This document shows positions 46,970-59,211 of a stretch of 64,000 nucleotides of DNA, piece after piece. The position numbers and the translations under genes are program-made. Location: positions 18,249,882 through 18,313,881 of the forward strand of contig CM049317.1 in the NCBI GenBank assembly GCA_026874595.1, written 5' to 3'. The stretch comes from Sipunculus nudus (Eukaryota; Annelida; Sipuncula; Golfingiida; Sipunculidae). A model generated the notes under the pieces. It saw nothing but the letters and a program-made list of their open reading frames with translations, was not told the DNA's origin and did not search any database. The first letter of the stretch is position 1, and every line of letters starts with the position of its first letter.

Positions 46970-49200
46970 GTTTAACCCTCTTGGTACAGCATACATCTGA
47001 AGTGGTCGGAACAGTCGGTGACCAGAAATGTCATGTTCCAACGGTCCAATATTCGGCCGCTTTTTCATAAATTATATAAGTTAATGTCATTTTCTAATAT
47101 ATATGTTTCATACTAAATGATATGACCGTCTGACTTGTAAAATAATGTTTTAAGGAAGCTATGTAGGGGTTTGCATTTTTCCCAAGAGATTTTATTTAGG
47201 CCCCTTAACCATCAAAGGAAAAAAAAATTAATAAATGCTGTGAGGTATCAGAAATTGGGAAATAAGAGCTCACAAAAAATTATATAACAACAATTAAATT
47301 TACTATTTATGATGTTATTGTTCTTCTTCTCCCTCCTTCTTCTACTTATATAAGTATTATTATTATTATCAAACAATAATTGTTATTATTGTTTTCATTA
47401 CTATTGTTGTTGTAATTATAATTATTATCATTATTATTATTATTACTAATAATTTATTTATTTGTGTTTCCTGGTCTTAGGTTTTATTTTTGTCTTATCT
47501 ATTTATTTGTGATTATGTGTGCAATTACTGAAGTAATTGCTTTCAATGTTTAAAATGGCCACATCATTTTGCCTTCACGGAAAGGGGACTCTGCAGGCCC
47601 TAAGGCTGAGGCTGGGGTTTCGGTGGATTCGAATTAATGTTACCCCTTAAATAAGTTCTAAACAACCCTTTTCACTTCTTGCTTCTGATCACAGGATGTT
47701 TGTTCCCATGTGAGAGGAGAAAGGGGAAATGGTTGAATGCCCATGCACAGAGGCCCCTTGTTCTCGGCGCTGAACATGTAACTGAGGCCATTTTGTCTAA
47801 ACATCACAGGGGCATACATGTCAAGGGCCAAAAACCAGGCTTGGTTCCATCAGAATAATAAATAAGAGATAAATGATTCGTAACTTCTCTGTTCGTAGAC
47901 AATTTAGGAAATAATTCTCAGTGATATTGATCTCTCTCTCTCTTTCTCATTCTCTCTCTGTAGCAGCACCGGCAAATTATCCATAAAATCAATCCAAATT
48001 TACTTTAAATTTGGTGCTTTTTCTCATGGAAATGACATTTTAAATAATTTTTATATGATATTTAACATTCCTGTTTTTAATTTTAAACAGTACGCCATTT
48101 TAAGTACCCAGTAACAGCAAGGAGTCTCTTGTCTTTCATAACTGTTGTGCTGTTCCTATAATCTGATCGGCATTGACGAATTCCTGATGAGACATACGTG
48201 CACTGTGGTCAATCCTGAGGCAATATGTCACTCGTTGTAGAAGCGGAAGGATACTGTTTGCTTCTGAACCGCCGTGCCCATCTGTTATATTTGGCTGGTG
48301 ACCCCTTGGTATTAATCCAGTGTGTTTCCAACAATGGCCGATGGTGGCGCTGCTGACGAATCCCAGGCACGCTTCGTCCAGTGAACTGCGTCACTAAGGA
48401 CATCCCCCTAGGTTCGTTATTGTCTGTACACGATATGTATACGCCGCTTGACCTCGTATCCCTGTTAATTGCTACTGTTAGCTTCTCATCTGGTTTGCAT
48501 CATTAAATGACACTTATCCAAACAACTCTGGGTGTGAAATCAAAACCGGTCACTCAGCTAATGACAACTGTCCCCAAACAACTCAAGGGTGTTAAGTCAT
48601 TAATTAATCAGTGGCACCTGGTACTTGATCCATGAGCAGTGAGGCGTGACATGTTGTAAACACAGACGCGACCAGGTCAGCTGACCCCAAGCGATAACAC
48701 CCCATCCGAAGAAATATTTCCGACATGTCTTAAGCTGGAATCAGGAAGTTGGCGTATGATCAAGGGAATGTGGCATATTTGGATAAAAAAAACACCTGGC
48801 GGATGGCGGACAGCGAGGCTGGCAAATCAACGAGGTAAAATAAGTAGTAAGGAAATCGGGACTTTGTCATTTGTTGGAGATAGGCGAGGTTGGCGGTTGA
48901 ACAAGGGGCGAATGAAAGAGGTTAGACTGTATTTAAAAAAATGGGGAAGCTGAAACGTGCTTTTAAATACGAAACACATAAAAACGGGACATAAAGGCAT
49001 TTTACACTTTTAACCAGTTTCAACCTGAAACGGGTGACCGTTTATTTTAAACATGGTTTAATCATGTTATGATTCACATCTGTAAGACAGGTGTCTCAGG
49101 TTTAGACATGTAAATACTAAAACATGCAATATACTTAAAACATGTTTCAAAACATGGTTACACTATCAATCCCTGAGACATATTTCAAACTGACCAAAAA
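46970..49200. repeat. Segmental duplication block R, copy 2
   Basis: Homologous to 16250-18950 in the order given there. 48120-48935 is specific to this copy, GC-richer and without recognised coding content, although a 64-codon minus-strand frame (48209-48403) looks less random than most. Mixed (ATT)n-type low complexity lies at 47350-47460. Confidence 0.65.
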
Positions 49201-49321
49201 TTCCCTTCTTTTGTCTACGTTCTTGTTTTCTTTTCCATGCAACATCTCTGTACAATACGATCGATCCGTCCCAACGTTTTCCTTTTACCCCTTTAGCTCC
49301 CTGGACCGTGTACGTTATGCC

Positions 49322-49393
49322 CCCGCCATGGCGCAAGTTGTAAAGCAGCTGTCTAGTAAACCGAAGATCCCGAGTTCGACCCCGTTCGGGCCT
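49322..49393 (+). pseudogene. tRNA-like relic
   Basis: CGCAAGTTGTAAAGCAGC (A-box-like), TAAACCGAAGATCCCGAGTT and CGACCCCGTTCGGGCCT with the CTACTTTTAA trailer mark it as a tRNA-Thr descendant; the anticodon loop is disrupted (CTAGTAA). The matching site in block R copy 1 (about 18805) lacks the tRNA. Confidence 0.65.
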
Positions 49394-49639
49394 ACTTTTA
49401 AGAAACACCGACCTGACTTCTGGAATTTATTAACTTAGTGTGACCATTTAGTCCCTAATGTATAAATGGGATTAGGTAGAAATATAGTTGCATAGTCCAA
49501 CAAAAACTCCATCGAATTATTTAAATAATAAAATATTATGTGATATCATTTTAAACTAAAATAATAATTTGCATCCTTTTTTCTTGTTTGTAATTATTTA
49601 TAATTATTATATGTATATTGGCTCATTGAACAAACCGCT

Positions 49640-50274
49640 GGACAAAACGTCCGATCTTATCAGTCCAAAATGCTCGGAAAAGGACAACGCCCATATCTTC
49701 GAGGAGGGATCTGAGTTCCATGACCGAACAGAGCAGGAGGTAGACCAGTACATCAAGTCAGACAGAAAAGAGCACTGTACGACTCTGGCCAAGGTCGAGG
49801 GCAGCTAAGCCCACATAGCAGAAGACGAGCCTCTACTAAGAGCAATCTAAAAAGCGGAGATCGACCGGAAGCTGAAAAAAAGCTCAAAAGTAGAAAAGCC
49901 CCGGGGGAGGACGGCCTCACCAGGGAAGTACTGATCAACATGCCGAAAGAGGGACTAGAAACGCTCTTCTCCCTGTGCAAATCGTGTCTGAAACTGGGAA
50001 ACATCCCGAAGTCCTGGAAAAGGGAAACATGATAAAGATCCCGATTCCGGGAAAGAATCACTCACAGCCGAAAGGCTACCGACCGATTGGTCAACTTCCG
50101 TCCTAGGGAAGCTGTTTGAGCGGGTGCTCGCTAGTCAAATAAGCAGACACCTCGAAGGCAGAAACTTTTTAACCCCGAATCAGAGCGGGTTCAGACAAGA
50201 CAGATCAACGAATGACCACCTGTTCACGTTGACTTCGTCGGTAAGGATGATCATTCAGCGGGCACAAAACCCAG
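49640..50274 (+). pseudogene. Non-LTR retrotransposon reverse-transcriptase fragment (LINE-C)
   Basis: A plus-strand remnant of a reverse transcriptase. The frame can be followed through KAPGEDGLTREVLINMP (about 49893-49945), a CLKLGNIPKSWK segment (about 49988-50022), IPIPGKN, PKGYRPI (near 50070-50088), then LGKLFERVLASQISRHL and NQSGFRQDRSTNDHLFTLTS (about 50180-50240). These are the fingers and early palm motifs (GYRPI, LLNK/LGKLFE, QSGFR) of LINE reverse transcriptases. At least two frameshifts and one stop break it, and it ends abruptly at a poly-G tract (50277-50290). Unlike LINE-A and LINE-B, the N-terminal side is kept here. Its GC content is higher than its surroundings. Confidence 0.85.
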
Positions 50275-50290
50275 GGGGAGGGGGGGGGGG

Positions 50291-52850
50291 CTTGGTGGTT
50301 TGCGGGTCTCGACCACACGTAGGTCAAATGTGCCACTTCTGGCGGTAACAGTAGTAAGGGGCTTCGAAGAGGCAAAACTCCGGCGTAAAAACCTACAGTT
50401 TTGCCTGAGCGGGGGAATAGCATAGTAGTTTGCTTATTAATTCGTGGGGGGGGGGGGGGGATTTGGATGTTAAACCGAAATAAAATGTAGAGTACAAACC
50501 TTCAAATTATCAAACTGCAATATTATTTAAATTAGAAATGAAATTAAAAGGTACACATCAGGTTAGGAAGGATAACTGCAGATCTAAAAAATGGGTAACC
50601 AGAACAGATAGCAGACAGTGTCTAATCTGACTTTGCAAAGTGGTACTAAGAGCTGGAGGTCGGCTCTAGCTGGCATTAAAGAGCACCCAATCCCCTTCCT
50701 GTCAACATTTTAATACATGGTGGGCGGAGTTACTATGTGCATGTGATTTGCTGATAGCCACTGCCCAACTGTCAATTAAATGGGCTCATGTAAGGCTATC
50801 GGCAAATGACAGAAAACAGCATGGAGGTTCTTTCTCCCTATAGGAGAAATGTTACACTACATTGGAAAATTGTGCAATAGCAGACATAATTCTAGGAGAG
50901 AAGGGTTTGTTATTGTTGGTGTTATATGACCAAAAATCGGTACTGGTAGTCTGTGTATAGGCCGTTGGCCGGCTACCCAACCCTTACTCCCACGTGGGAA
51001 GGGGGTGGTAGGTTTATTCAATGTTCGGTATCCCTTGGAGCGGGGTACCTACAGCGAGTAGGGAGTGTACTCTCCCGACACAGGACTACCTGGGATGGGA
51101 GACTTTGAAGTCTGATAGTTGCTTTGAAAGTCCAGGACAAGTGTAATTTTTATTAAAAGTAAAATACAAAAATGTATAATAATTATGTGTATTAAAACAG
51201 GTGTGTCTTAGATGTGTGTAATTATTTCAACTAAGTGGTGTTTAAAAACTGTAACACATATCTTCCTATTTTATTGGCAAAAAAGCGTAATGCGCAAATA
51301 CTTTTATGCCGTGCATGTACATATGCAGGCCACTAATGCCTTCAATTGTCTATCAGTCATATTTTACTTAAAATGAATGAGTGACTAGTTCTTTGCAAAA
51401 TTAATCAGGTAATCAGATAATTTGTATATAAAAACCGATAGGGCTCGACCTATATTAACTTAATAATATTGAAATAAGAGTAACAACTCAACTTTTTTAT
51501 TATGTGTAGCTCTGGTAATGAATGAAAATAACATAACTTTTTGTAAATATGTAAATAACTGCCAAAATTAACTGTAGAAATTATCATTTCTTATATGTGT
51601 TTTTATTGTGAATGTACTTGGTAGAAACATTAGTCAAATACCTTTCTATTTAAAGTGGATAGTCAAATTAAAAGATTTTATAAGCCTGCTCTGCTAACGT
51701 TAAAATGTTATTGCATAAACCCTAAAATGTTTTAACTAAATGGGTTTCTTGTGTAGAAAAATAGGCCAAATCCTGCTTTTAAAACAAGGCTGTAATTCAT
51801 TTAACTTACCTTGTGTTCTCAGAAACATGTACATGTAAAATATATTGTTTTGCCAAGTTGACATTTAGAAATGTTACAGAATACCATTCTCCAGCTTGCA
51901 AGGAGTTAGCATATGGTTTACCTTATTCAAATTATGAACGGTCAACGGTCACTCTGCCTGACCCTGGGTTGGTCGTGTCTCATGACATAATCCCTGGCTG
52001 TACAAACACCTCAGTCAGGTGTCAAAGTCAGATTTGGTTCACTAGGGCCGGCTGTTTATATCATTCAGCTTATTGTTGGGGTTACCCTTGGGTTTACACT
52101 AGGGTTTCTCAGATGTTCTATCCCTATCTAATATTAATTGCTTATCCATAAAAGTGCAATGCCTTTATGAACATATTTCATGTCTCTCTGTGAGGCTTAT
52201 ATAATCTTACTATACATCACCCAAGATGCCACATCCTGCCAGGAAAATAAAAATAAATTAACCTTTCTGGTATCAGATGGGGTATATACATTAAGTCCAT
52301 GTGATAAACAATGTGTAATCCACTTGTCACTATGGGATGCTAGAAAACAATCACATCTTGATTGGTCCGGCTAAGGGGCACACACACACACGTGCTACAA
52401 AACGCAACAAATGATCTGAAATAACCTGTTGGTAAAGCTTTACTGAAGACATTTTATGAGTAAACCTTAAGCTGGCTTATTATTGAATTGATTTCACTAG
52501 TTTACAGTAGCTGCCTTCACAGCATTGGTCTGAAGTTAAGAAAACAAATTAATAATTATGATAAAATATGTATATAAAATATTTATTTATAATTAGACCG
52601 ATTTTTCTGTCGGTCTCTCCTATATGTCAAAATATGGCAAAGTGTAAAGTCGGAAGAGACTGACATGTTCAGTGATATTAGACTATAAACCCCAACCTTT
52701 ACCTTTTATATGTCCAACTGAACCAAGCTAATACTTTTTAGGTGTTTAGTGCTTGCCTAGGCTATAGCTATTCTGATGACAACTAATTATGAACTATGTT
52801 GTTTAACATGCAACAATTTTAATTGAAGCTTGACGGTATCATTTATTTGG
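50291..52850. other. Apparently single-copy interval, no gene confirmed
   Basis: About 2.5 kb not obviously duplicated elsewhere in the window. It has a poly-G tract (50447-50460), a GC-richer patch at 50940-51110, and a 112-codon plus-strand frame (51813-52151) that I cannot support as a gene. (CA)n occurs near 52380. Confidence 0.5.
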
Positions 52851-52992
52851 GCTCATGTAAGTTTATAGGCAAATGATAGAAAACCGCACGGAAGTTACAA
52901 AAGCGTGGCCGCGTTATCTACACTTGGGGAGCCGCGCTGCTAATATCAATAAAATTATAGTCTAGACCGTTACACCAGAACCACTTTCAACT

Positions 52993-53058
52993 GGCTCGGT
53001 GGCCAAGTGGTAAGGCGTCGGTCTAGGTCTCGTAAACCGATGATCCCGGGTTCGACCC
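52993..53058 (+). pseudogene. tRNA-Thr relic in block P copy 3
   Basis: Perfect 5' half (GGCTCGGTGGCCAAGTGG, TAAGGCGTCGGTC), then a 6-bp duplication (TAGGTC) inside the anticodon arm. The 3' T-stem and acceptor strand are missing; CGACCC runs directly into AACTTTTG. It cannot fold as a tRNA. Confidence 0.85.
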
Positions 53059-54017
53059 AACTTTTGAAACCACTCATCTGCCCTTCCAACACAAGCCCTT
53101 GGAATGCACAGAGTTTTCTTTGGTCACGTGACGCCGATTGTGAGGCATGTTTATATCGGTGAGGTATCTCAAGTTAATAACTGTCGGGCCTATGGTTTAT
53201 ATTATGTCTCTATCAGTAGACAAACTTTTTATTTTATTATTTTTTTAATAATATAGATATACCGTGTCACCTGCTACACACCAACGGTATTTAACTGCAT
53301 ATAGGTAGGAACGGATCCAGGATTTTAGTAAAGGAGGGGTTAAAATCAGGCAGACTAACAAGAAAACCATTAAGGGGTTCTTTAAATTAAAGCTTGGGTC
53401 CAGGAGCGGGTCTAGGCAGCACCGATTGAAATAAAACCCTTAAAACATGAGGCGGAGGCAGAAAAAGGGACCTGTATTAAGAACCCACTGCCCCCCCCCC
53501 CCAACTGTTCATAGGATCCTGATACAAGTCTTTTGGTCACCCTGGTCCGCGAGAGAAGTGAAAAGCAAGATTTATGTGGGGGAGGGGACGGATTTATGTT
53601 TACCGGAGGGGGGGGCAACCTTCTTACGATATTGACCAATAATAATTAAGATAAACATCTGTGTCACCGGGGGGGGGGGGGTCCCCACCGATTTCCACCC
53701 TTAGCAGCCCCCACCCCTTCCCCTTACAATTCAATAGGAAACTGCAATAAATTGTTTTAAATGGTTGCTGGAGAAGTTCTAGAGCCATACCGCCGTCTGA
53801 CATCAGATATTCTACAACGTATGCTGCCTGTCAGAGTGCCGTTACATCTTTCAGTGAGGAGTGCATTATAAGGCTGCAAATGTCTTCGTCATTTCAGACA
53901 ACGCCTCATACCCTAAAAAAAGGCAGTCACTTGACATAAACCAGACGGATCGTTAGCTAACATAGTTTACTTTCTAACAATAACTAGCATTAGCCGAAAT
54001 ATTCCCTTTTTATTCAG

Positions 54018-54162
54018 CATATTTGTAAACCCCTCCGCATATTTGTTGAATTTCTGCCCGAATGAATACAGGCATGACTCGCACGGGTTACTGGATGCAA
54101 TCAACATGGACGTGATACAGGAAAAGACACGTTACCAAAGAGACGGAGTTTCAGTTTGGGTT
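54018..54162 (+). CDS. Candidate internal exon (low confidence)
   Basis: A pyrimidine-rich acceptor (CCCTTTTTATTCAG) precedes 145 bases that are open in one frame and end at a good donor (TTGGGTT|GTGAGTTC). The translation contains FCPNEYRHDSHGLLDAI and EKTRYQRDGVSVW, which has protein-like composition, but I do not recognise it. It lies in the part of block P copy 3 that has no counterpart in copies 1 and 2. No neighbouring exon was found, so it could be a captured fragment or chance. Confidence 0.3.
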
Positions 54163-54299
54163 GTGAGTTCACGTTTGTGTGTGTTTGAGTGTGTTAATTC
54201 ATCATTCCTAGCCCAATGTTATGATTATGGGTTATTTACCACGATATAAATCCAAAATGTTGGAAGACCAATGCATTCCTCGGTATATGACTTGTATCA

Positions 54300-55426
54300 C
54301 GACTGCTGTTAGGCTTACCAGTCCAATTTTGATGCCTACTGAGTCGGTTCTACGGCTAGAGAAGTTCAGGACTGCACATTTAATGAATCACAGGTGAGAC
54401 ATTTGGTAGTTTCTTTTAATAGGAACTGAGTATCGAAGATACATTATTTGAAATATAATTATTGGTCAGGTGGCCTTAACTGCAGTTATTTATATTGAAG
54501 ACACTAATGGATAATTTGCTGCATGTGCATTACACATTGTAAAACCGCTGACTATATACACACAAGCCATGGAAGCGATTTACACAAGAGCTTTTCCCTC
54601 TTCGTTTGCAAGGACAGTATATAATGTTTGATCTAAGTAGAAGTAGGGTTTGTCTTATATAGTGTTATAATATATATATATATATAATATGGATATCCCC
54701 ATGAAAGTCTATATCATATGGTGTTAACTACTATTTTGTCCTAGTCAAATGCAACTTTGCTTTTCTGGTTATCAGGATTTAAAAACAAACACGTTTTGTG
54801 CAGTGTTATAGGGGTATTTTTGGGTAGTATATGTATATATAGTTTTATGATAAAATAGAAATAAAAGAAAATTGCAATAAAAAAACACTCATTTTAATAT
54901 ACCGGTACACGTGTCATTTGGAGTAAAGAGAAACAATTACGGACATATTATGTCTGCTGAATTGTAATACCATTATTAAATCAAAACATTTCAAACACGT
55001 ACACTTTACACGTAAGTGCAAACACAATATAGATAAGAAGCACATTTTTTATTAAAGTTTATGGACAGATATTGATATTGTATTTATGTTAACACATCTG
55101 TAGAGATAATACACCACCATTAAAGCAAAATCATTTGAAGCCTGAACTAAATTTAAATGCATATTGATATAAAGAAAGCAATACTTCTAAGATAAGCAAG
55201 TGATAGTCAAGAAAGAAAAAAAATAGAACAATGTAAAACAACAATTTCTGTAGGTGATTTTTCCCCGCCTTTATCTATAGCACATATTATTATTCTTTGA
55301 CAGGCTGAATTAAGGTTTTAAAGCGATCGTCTTTTTTAAAATGTCTGCAAATAACAATGTACCTGAAAAGAGAGCGTTTAGTATAAAAGCAACAAAGAAA
55401 TATTGATATTTGGTAAGTTCCTCCGT
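54300..55426. other. Block P3 non-coding interval
   Basis: Aligns with 12290-13080 and 38190-39090 from about 54530. A short (AT)n run lies near 54670. No gene. Confidence 0.6.
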
Positions 55427-55903
55427 TCAGGCTTTGCTTGTCTTTGTCTTCTTCTTCTCCGGTGGCTGGTCTTCTTTATCACATTCTTCTGTACTCACTT
55501 TACTTTTCTGTATCCACTTCTCCAACACTGTATTGTTAGGACCAATGGACATCGCCATCAACTCCCAGCCTTGATTAACCAGATAATCACTTAGCTGTCC
55601 TCTTGGGAACATGTGGAAATCATTTTTCGAATAACCAGGCCTTTCCTCAAGTACGACGTCGATATATCCTTTTCTAACAGTTGCTCTCGCATTGAACCCA
55701 TATTTATAATCTCTTTCAACATCACTCTTTCCGATCTCATTCTGGATCAATTGAAAGGTCGGAATAAAAAGTAATGAAAGCTCCCGGAAAACGTACAGGT
55801 GACAACTGAGAAGAAGATAGTGGTATTCTTCTCCCTTTTTATTTTCAACGAAGACTTTTATTTCTAGGGTGGCATTTGTAGGTCGTTTCAAATCGCTCGC
55901 CAT
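55427..55903 (-). CDS. Unrecognised lineage-specific protein, family member 3 (158 aa)
   Basis: Third paralogue; function unknown. From the conserved MAS at 55903: NATLEIKVFVE (about 9-19), EYHYLLLSCHLYVF (about 25-38), RELSLLFIP (about 39-47), a basic and acidic middle, KGYIDVVLEE (about 86-95), a PRGQLSDYLVNQGWELMAM block (about 108-126), GPNNTVLEKWIQKSK (about 128-142) and a tail DQPPEKKKTKTSKA, lysine-rich and possibly a nuclear signal. The conserved acceptor TTTATCTGTAG lies 11 bases upstream of the start. The frame is intact. Compared with members 1 and 2, changes cluster in the middle and most indels keep frame, as expected for a gene under constraint. Confidence 0.75.
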   Translation of the reverse strand: MASDLKRPTNATLEIKVFVENKKGEEYHYLLLSCHLYVFRELSLLFIPTFQLIQNEIGKSDVERDYKYGFNARATVRKGYIDVVLEERPGYSKNDFHMFPRGQLSDYLVNQGWELMAMSIGPNNTVLEKWIQKSKVSTEECDKEDQPPEKKKTKTSKA

Positions 55904-56315
55904 CTTCTGACAGTCTACAGATAAAATAAAAATGGTGACGTCATACGTGAATATGTGCATGTGCGTTACATTTATGGGAAACTTTCAGTACATGGATTAT
56001 ATTGCAGTCTTAACTGCATTACACGTGTCAGTTTGCCTGATAAAGAAAGTTTTTGCATATACCTATACCTAACAAAATGCATACCAGCACAACAAATACA
56101 TGTACACCATATGTATTAAACAATTTCTTAACAGTTAAATACTGAAAGGATCTAGTTTTTTGAAGATTTCACTGCCATATTGAGAGTCACTGGTCAGTCT
56201 GATACAATGTTATATACACTTGTTGATCTGTTTAGGTTTATTTATTTGAATTTTATTTGTTTCTATTGATTTGATTTATTCCAGTGAAACCAGAAAATTA
56301 CAAAAACTGCATCTT

Positions 56316-56318
56316 TTA

Positions 56319-56364
<46 letters not shown>

Positions 56365-56376
56365 TAATAATATATA
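56316..56376. repeat. (AT)n-(ATA)n microsatellite
   Basis: AT dinucleotides followed by about ten ATA trinucleotides, interrupted once. Confidence 0.9.
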
Positions 56377-57599
56377 TGGCTCTGTTTTAGATATTAAGCG
56401 GTTTTTTTTTGTTATATTTCCCAGATTTATTATGTCCCCTCCCCCACATTCCCTTTCATGTTACTGTTATTCTCTATATTTTATTTATATTCTGCGGCTC
56501 CCTACAAATATCTGATACCATACAATAAATGTAGGACACTTACTTACCTCTTTCTTCGAATAATCAACTTTTCTGTCTTGTTCAGAGCTGCGGTTTTCAA
56601 ATACGTGTGCTCATGCGACGGCTCAATGTAAAACCAGATCATATCTATTCAGGTTAACCCGGTGCTATACAAATATATTACAAGCGGTTTCAGCCTCACT
56701 CTGGAATGGGAAGTTGCATTCAAATTTCTTATGCGGAAACTTATTTTCTGGGAAATTTACTTTAGCGATAAGGATGACAAAGAAGGATGAAGGGAGTGGC
56801 TCCACAATTGAACAAATATATTGCCCTCACACTGTGCCATACCACAAATATATCTTACGGTCAAAGTGAAAAAAAAATATCAATTTGTAAACTGCCTGAA
56901 ATTATCAGCCGATTTACGAATTGCTCCACTCACACTCCACTCAGAGAATGTGTAGATGTCATCAATAGGCACAAACACAGTCGGTAATTTTGATTAAGCC
57001 GAAGTCTTTGTAACTCACTGGAGCATATCTAAATCATATATGTGATATTAACAAATATGTAACTGTAGTTATCCTTTACTGATTCTAATAATAAATTTAA
57101 CATATGATTACTTATTTTATCAAAAGGGGCCATTTTTCTTGATTATGGTTCTCAAATAAGCTAAGATGTAGTCAAATGAGTTGTAAAATAGTATGCATAA
57201 TTTGTTATGTTTCAACTATTTTGATTCTGATTCCCCCCCCCCCCCCAATCACACGAGTATGTGTATTTAATATTTGATAAATTTCATTAAAAAAACCTAG
57301 AAAGAACTAACAGGCATAAAGTTTTCTCAGACATAGCTGGTTGTATTTTTTTATGTCTGCTTTACAATAATGAGATATGTAAAACAAAACTGCCTGAAAA
57401 TTTCAGTTATTTTATAAATTTACTGAGTGAATCAGGAACTTTGTAAATTTACTGAAAATTTCAGACAATTAGAAATTGACTGATTTAACACATTGACTAT
57501 AACCTTATACACAGAACATGGCATAATTTTATATGATATGATATGATATTATATTATATGATGTGATATCATATGATATGATTTGATATGATGTAATAC

Positions 57600-57830
57600 A
57601 GAAGCGGAGTGGGGGGGGGGATGGTTCCAGGGGGTCCGTATCCCCTCCCCGCTTCCTTTCAGCCGCCGCAATCTTTATAAAGGTTGTGGGATGACCCCCC
57701 CCCCCCTATTTTTTGGACCTTGGAACCTTTTTAGGCCTTGTCATTAGTCCTTCTGGGTTGGAACCCCCCCCCCCCCCCCCCCCGTTTTTTTCTCCTAAAT
57801 TCTGGATCCGCCCCTGTGATATGATATGAT
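57600..57830. repeat. Poly-G/C-rich dispersed repeat
   Basis: Contains several G or C runs, 'GGTTCCAGGGGGTCC', and ends with TTCTGGATCCGCCCCTG. The word TGGATCCGCC.CTG or its complement also appears near 19886 and 53310. The left end CAGAAGCGGA and right end TCCGCCCCTG are near-inverted, which hints at a hAT-like MITE; no 8-bp duplication was found. Confidence 0.4.
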
Positions 57831-58059
57831 TTGATTACCCGCTTGGGCGGACAAACAAAGAAAAACAAGACGTCCGGAAAAGCTCTAACCCGAATTGGAA
57901 GACAGATCAGAACATGTCAAAAAGAAGACAAAGAGGAATAAAATTAGGCATACTTTGTAAAGATTGGACCAATATAATTTGTTGTGTTTTCATGACCTTG
58001 ATCTACTTAAAAATACACATGCAGCTACAAGAAATCGTTCCGGTATACGATCGGTGATG

Positions 58060-58990
58060 TAACAAAGTGATTCCTTGTAAGCTATGACCTGTAGAATGCT
58101 ATATAACAGAGGCAAGAAGGCAAAATTGAGGACAAATAACAAAGAGACTGACATATTGAAAAGTGAAACAAAGTTAAGACCAGTTGACTATATTATGCAG
58201 AAGACCAAGGTGAAAAAAATGAGCCAAAGTTTGTGTTGATCTGGCAAGAATTGACAAAGTTATGAGGAAAATAGCATTTTGAAGTGTTTCGAAGAGACAG
58301 ACATACTGACAGAGTGACACAAAGCTGAGATCAGATGACTTGACCAAGTTATGAGAAGACCCAGAGAAAGAAAATAAGCTATAGTATATGTATTTAATGT
58401 TTATAGTTTCGGGGATATGGCCAAAAATGATATGTTTTAGTGTTCCGAGTGCAGCACCCCCTGGCGACCATATCCCGAAATTGAAAAATCTCTATCAAGA
58501 TATTAGTTGTTTGACATACGATGTACCAGTTTCATAAGAATTCCTGCAAAACTGTGGCCTGTAGAATGTTATATGTAAGACGCAAGAACGAGCAAGCAGG
58601 CGAAATGGAGAACAACTGACAAACAGAAAACATACTGACAAAGTGACACAAGGTTGAGACCAGATGACTTAACAAAGTTATGTAATTGACACAGAGAAAG
58701 AAAATAACCATAAGTTTGTAAGAGGTAGGATCAATATTGACAAAGTTATGGCGAAAATAAAATTTCGACTCTTTGGATGACCTTGACCTTGAACTTTGAC
58801 CTACGTTGACAAAAAACAACAGGCTTCCAGGACTTTTGACTTTATATCAACACTGTAAGTTTCAGATAGATTGCTACAAAATTGTGGCCAGGAGAGTACT
58901 GACAAATAAACACACAATCATCGTGACAAACACACCCACAAACAGACATTCGCAACTGAAATCGAAGATTTCTGGCAAGCCACTATAGTT
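58060..58990. repeat. Degenerate tandem repeat with 'GTGGCC(T/A)G.AGAGT' landmarks
   Basis: Three irregular copies begin near 58085, 58550 and 58878 with a 'TGTGGCCTGTAGAATG'-like phrase, followed by 'GACAAAGTGACACAA', 'GAGACCAGATGACTT', 'AACAAAGTTATG' and 'GAGAAAGAAAATAA'. No conserved frame. Confidence 0.6.
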
Positions 58991-59211
58991 CATATTTGTT
59001 CAAGCTGAACTATAGCATACACATCCATATCTGATTGTAACAAGGCGCAAGCGCGGTCAGCTTCGCTTTAGCATATGAACTTTGGATTCAACTTAGTTTT
59101 GCGGAAATGTCTGTCCGAGAAGGTAAACACAGCTAAGAAAAAGTTGTCATTGCAGCGCCTGTGTTATTTTAAAGATAAATTACAAGGAGTGGTTCGGGAG
59201 CAGAACAAATA

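Larger units (their letters stand above)
52850..56590. repeat. Segmental duplication block P, copy 3
   Basis: Shares landmarks with copies 1 and 2: tRNA relic at 52993, 'ACACAAGCCCTTGGAATGC', 'GGATCCAGGATTTTAGTAAA', 'GCGATTTACACAAGAGCTT', then the minus-strand gene at 55427 and the right-hand junction 'TTGTTCAGAGCTGCGG' at 56579. An interval at about 53640-54500 is specific to this copy. Confidence 0.8.

Noticed and set aside
51813-52151. 112-codon plus-strand frame
   Set aside because: No motif, no splice or promoter context, and composition near that expected of the local DNA.
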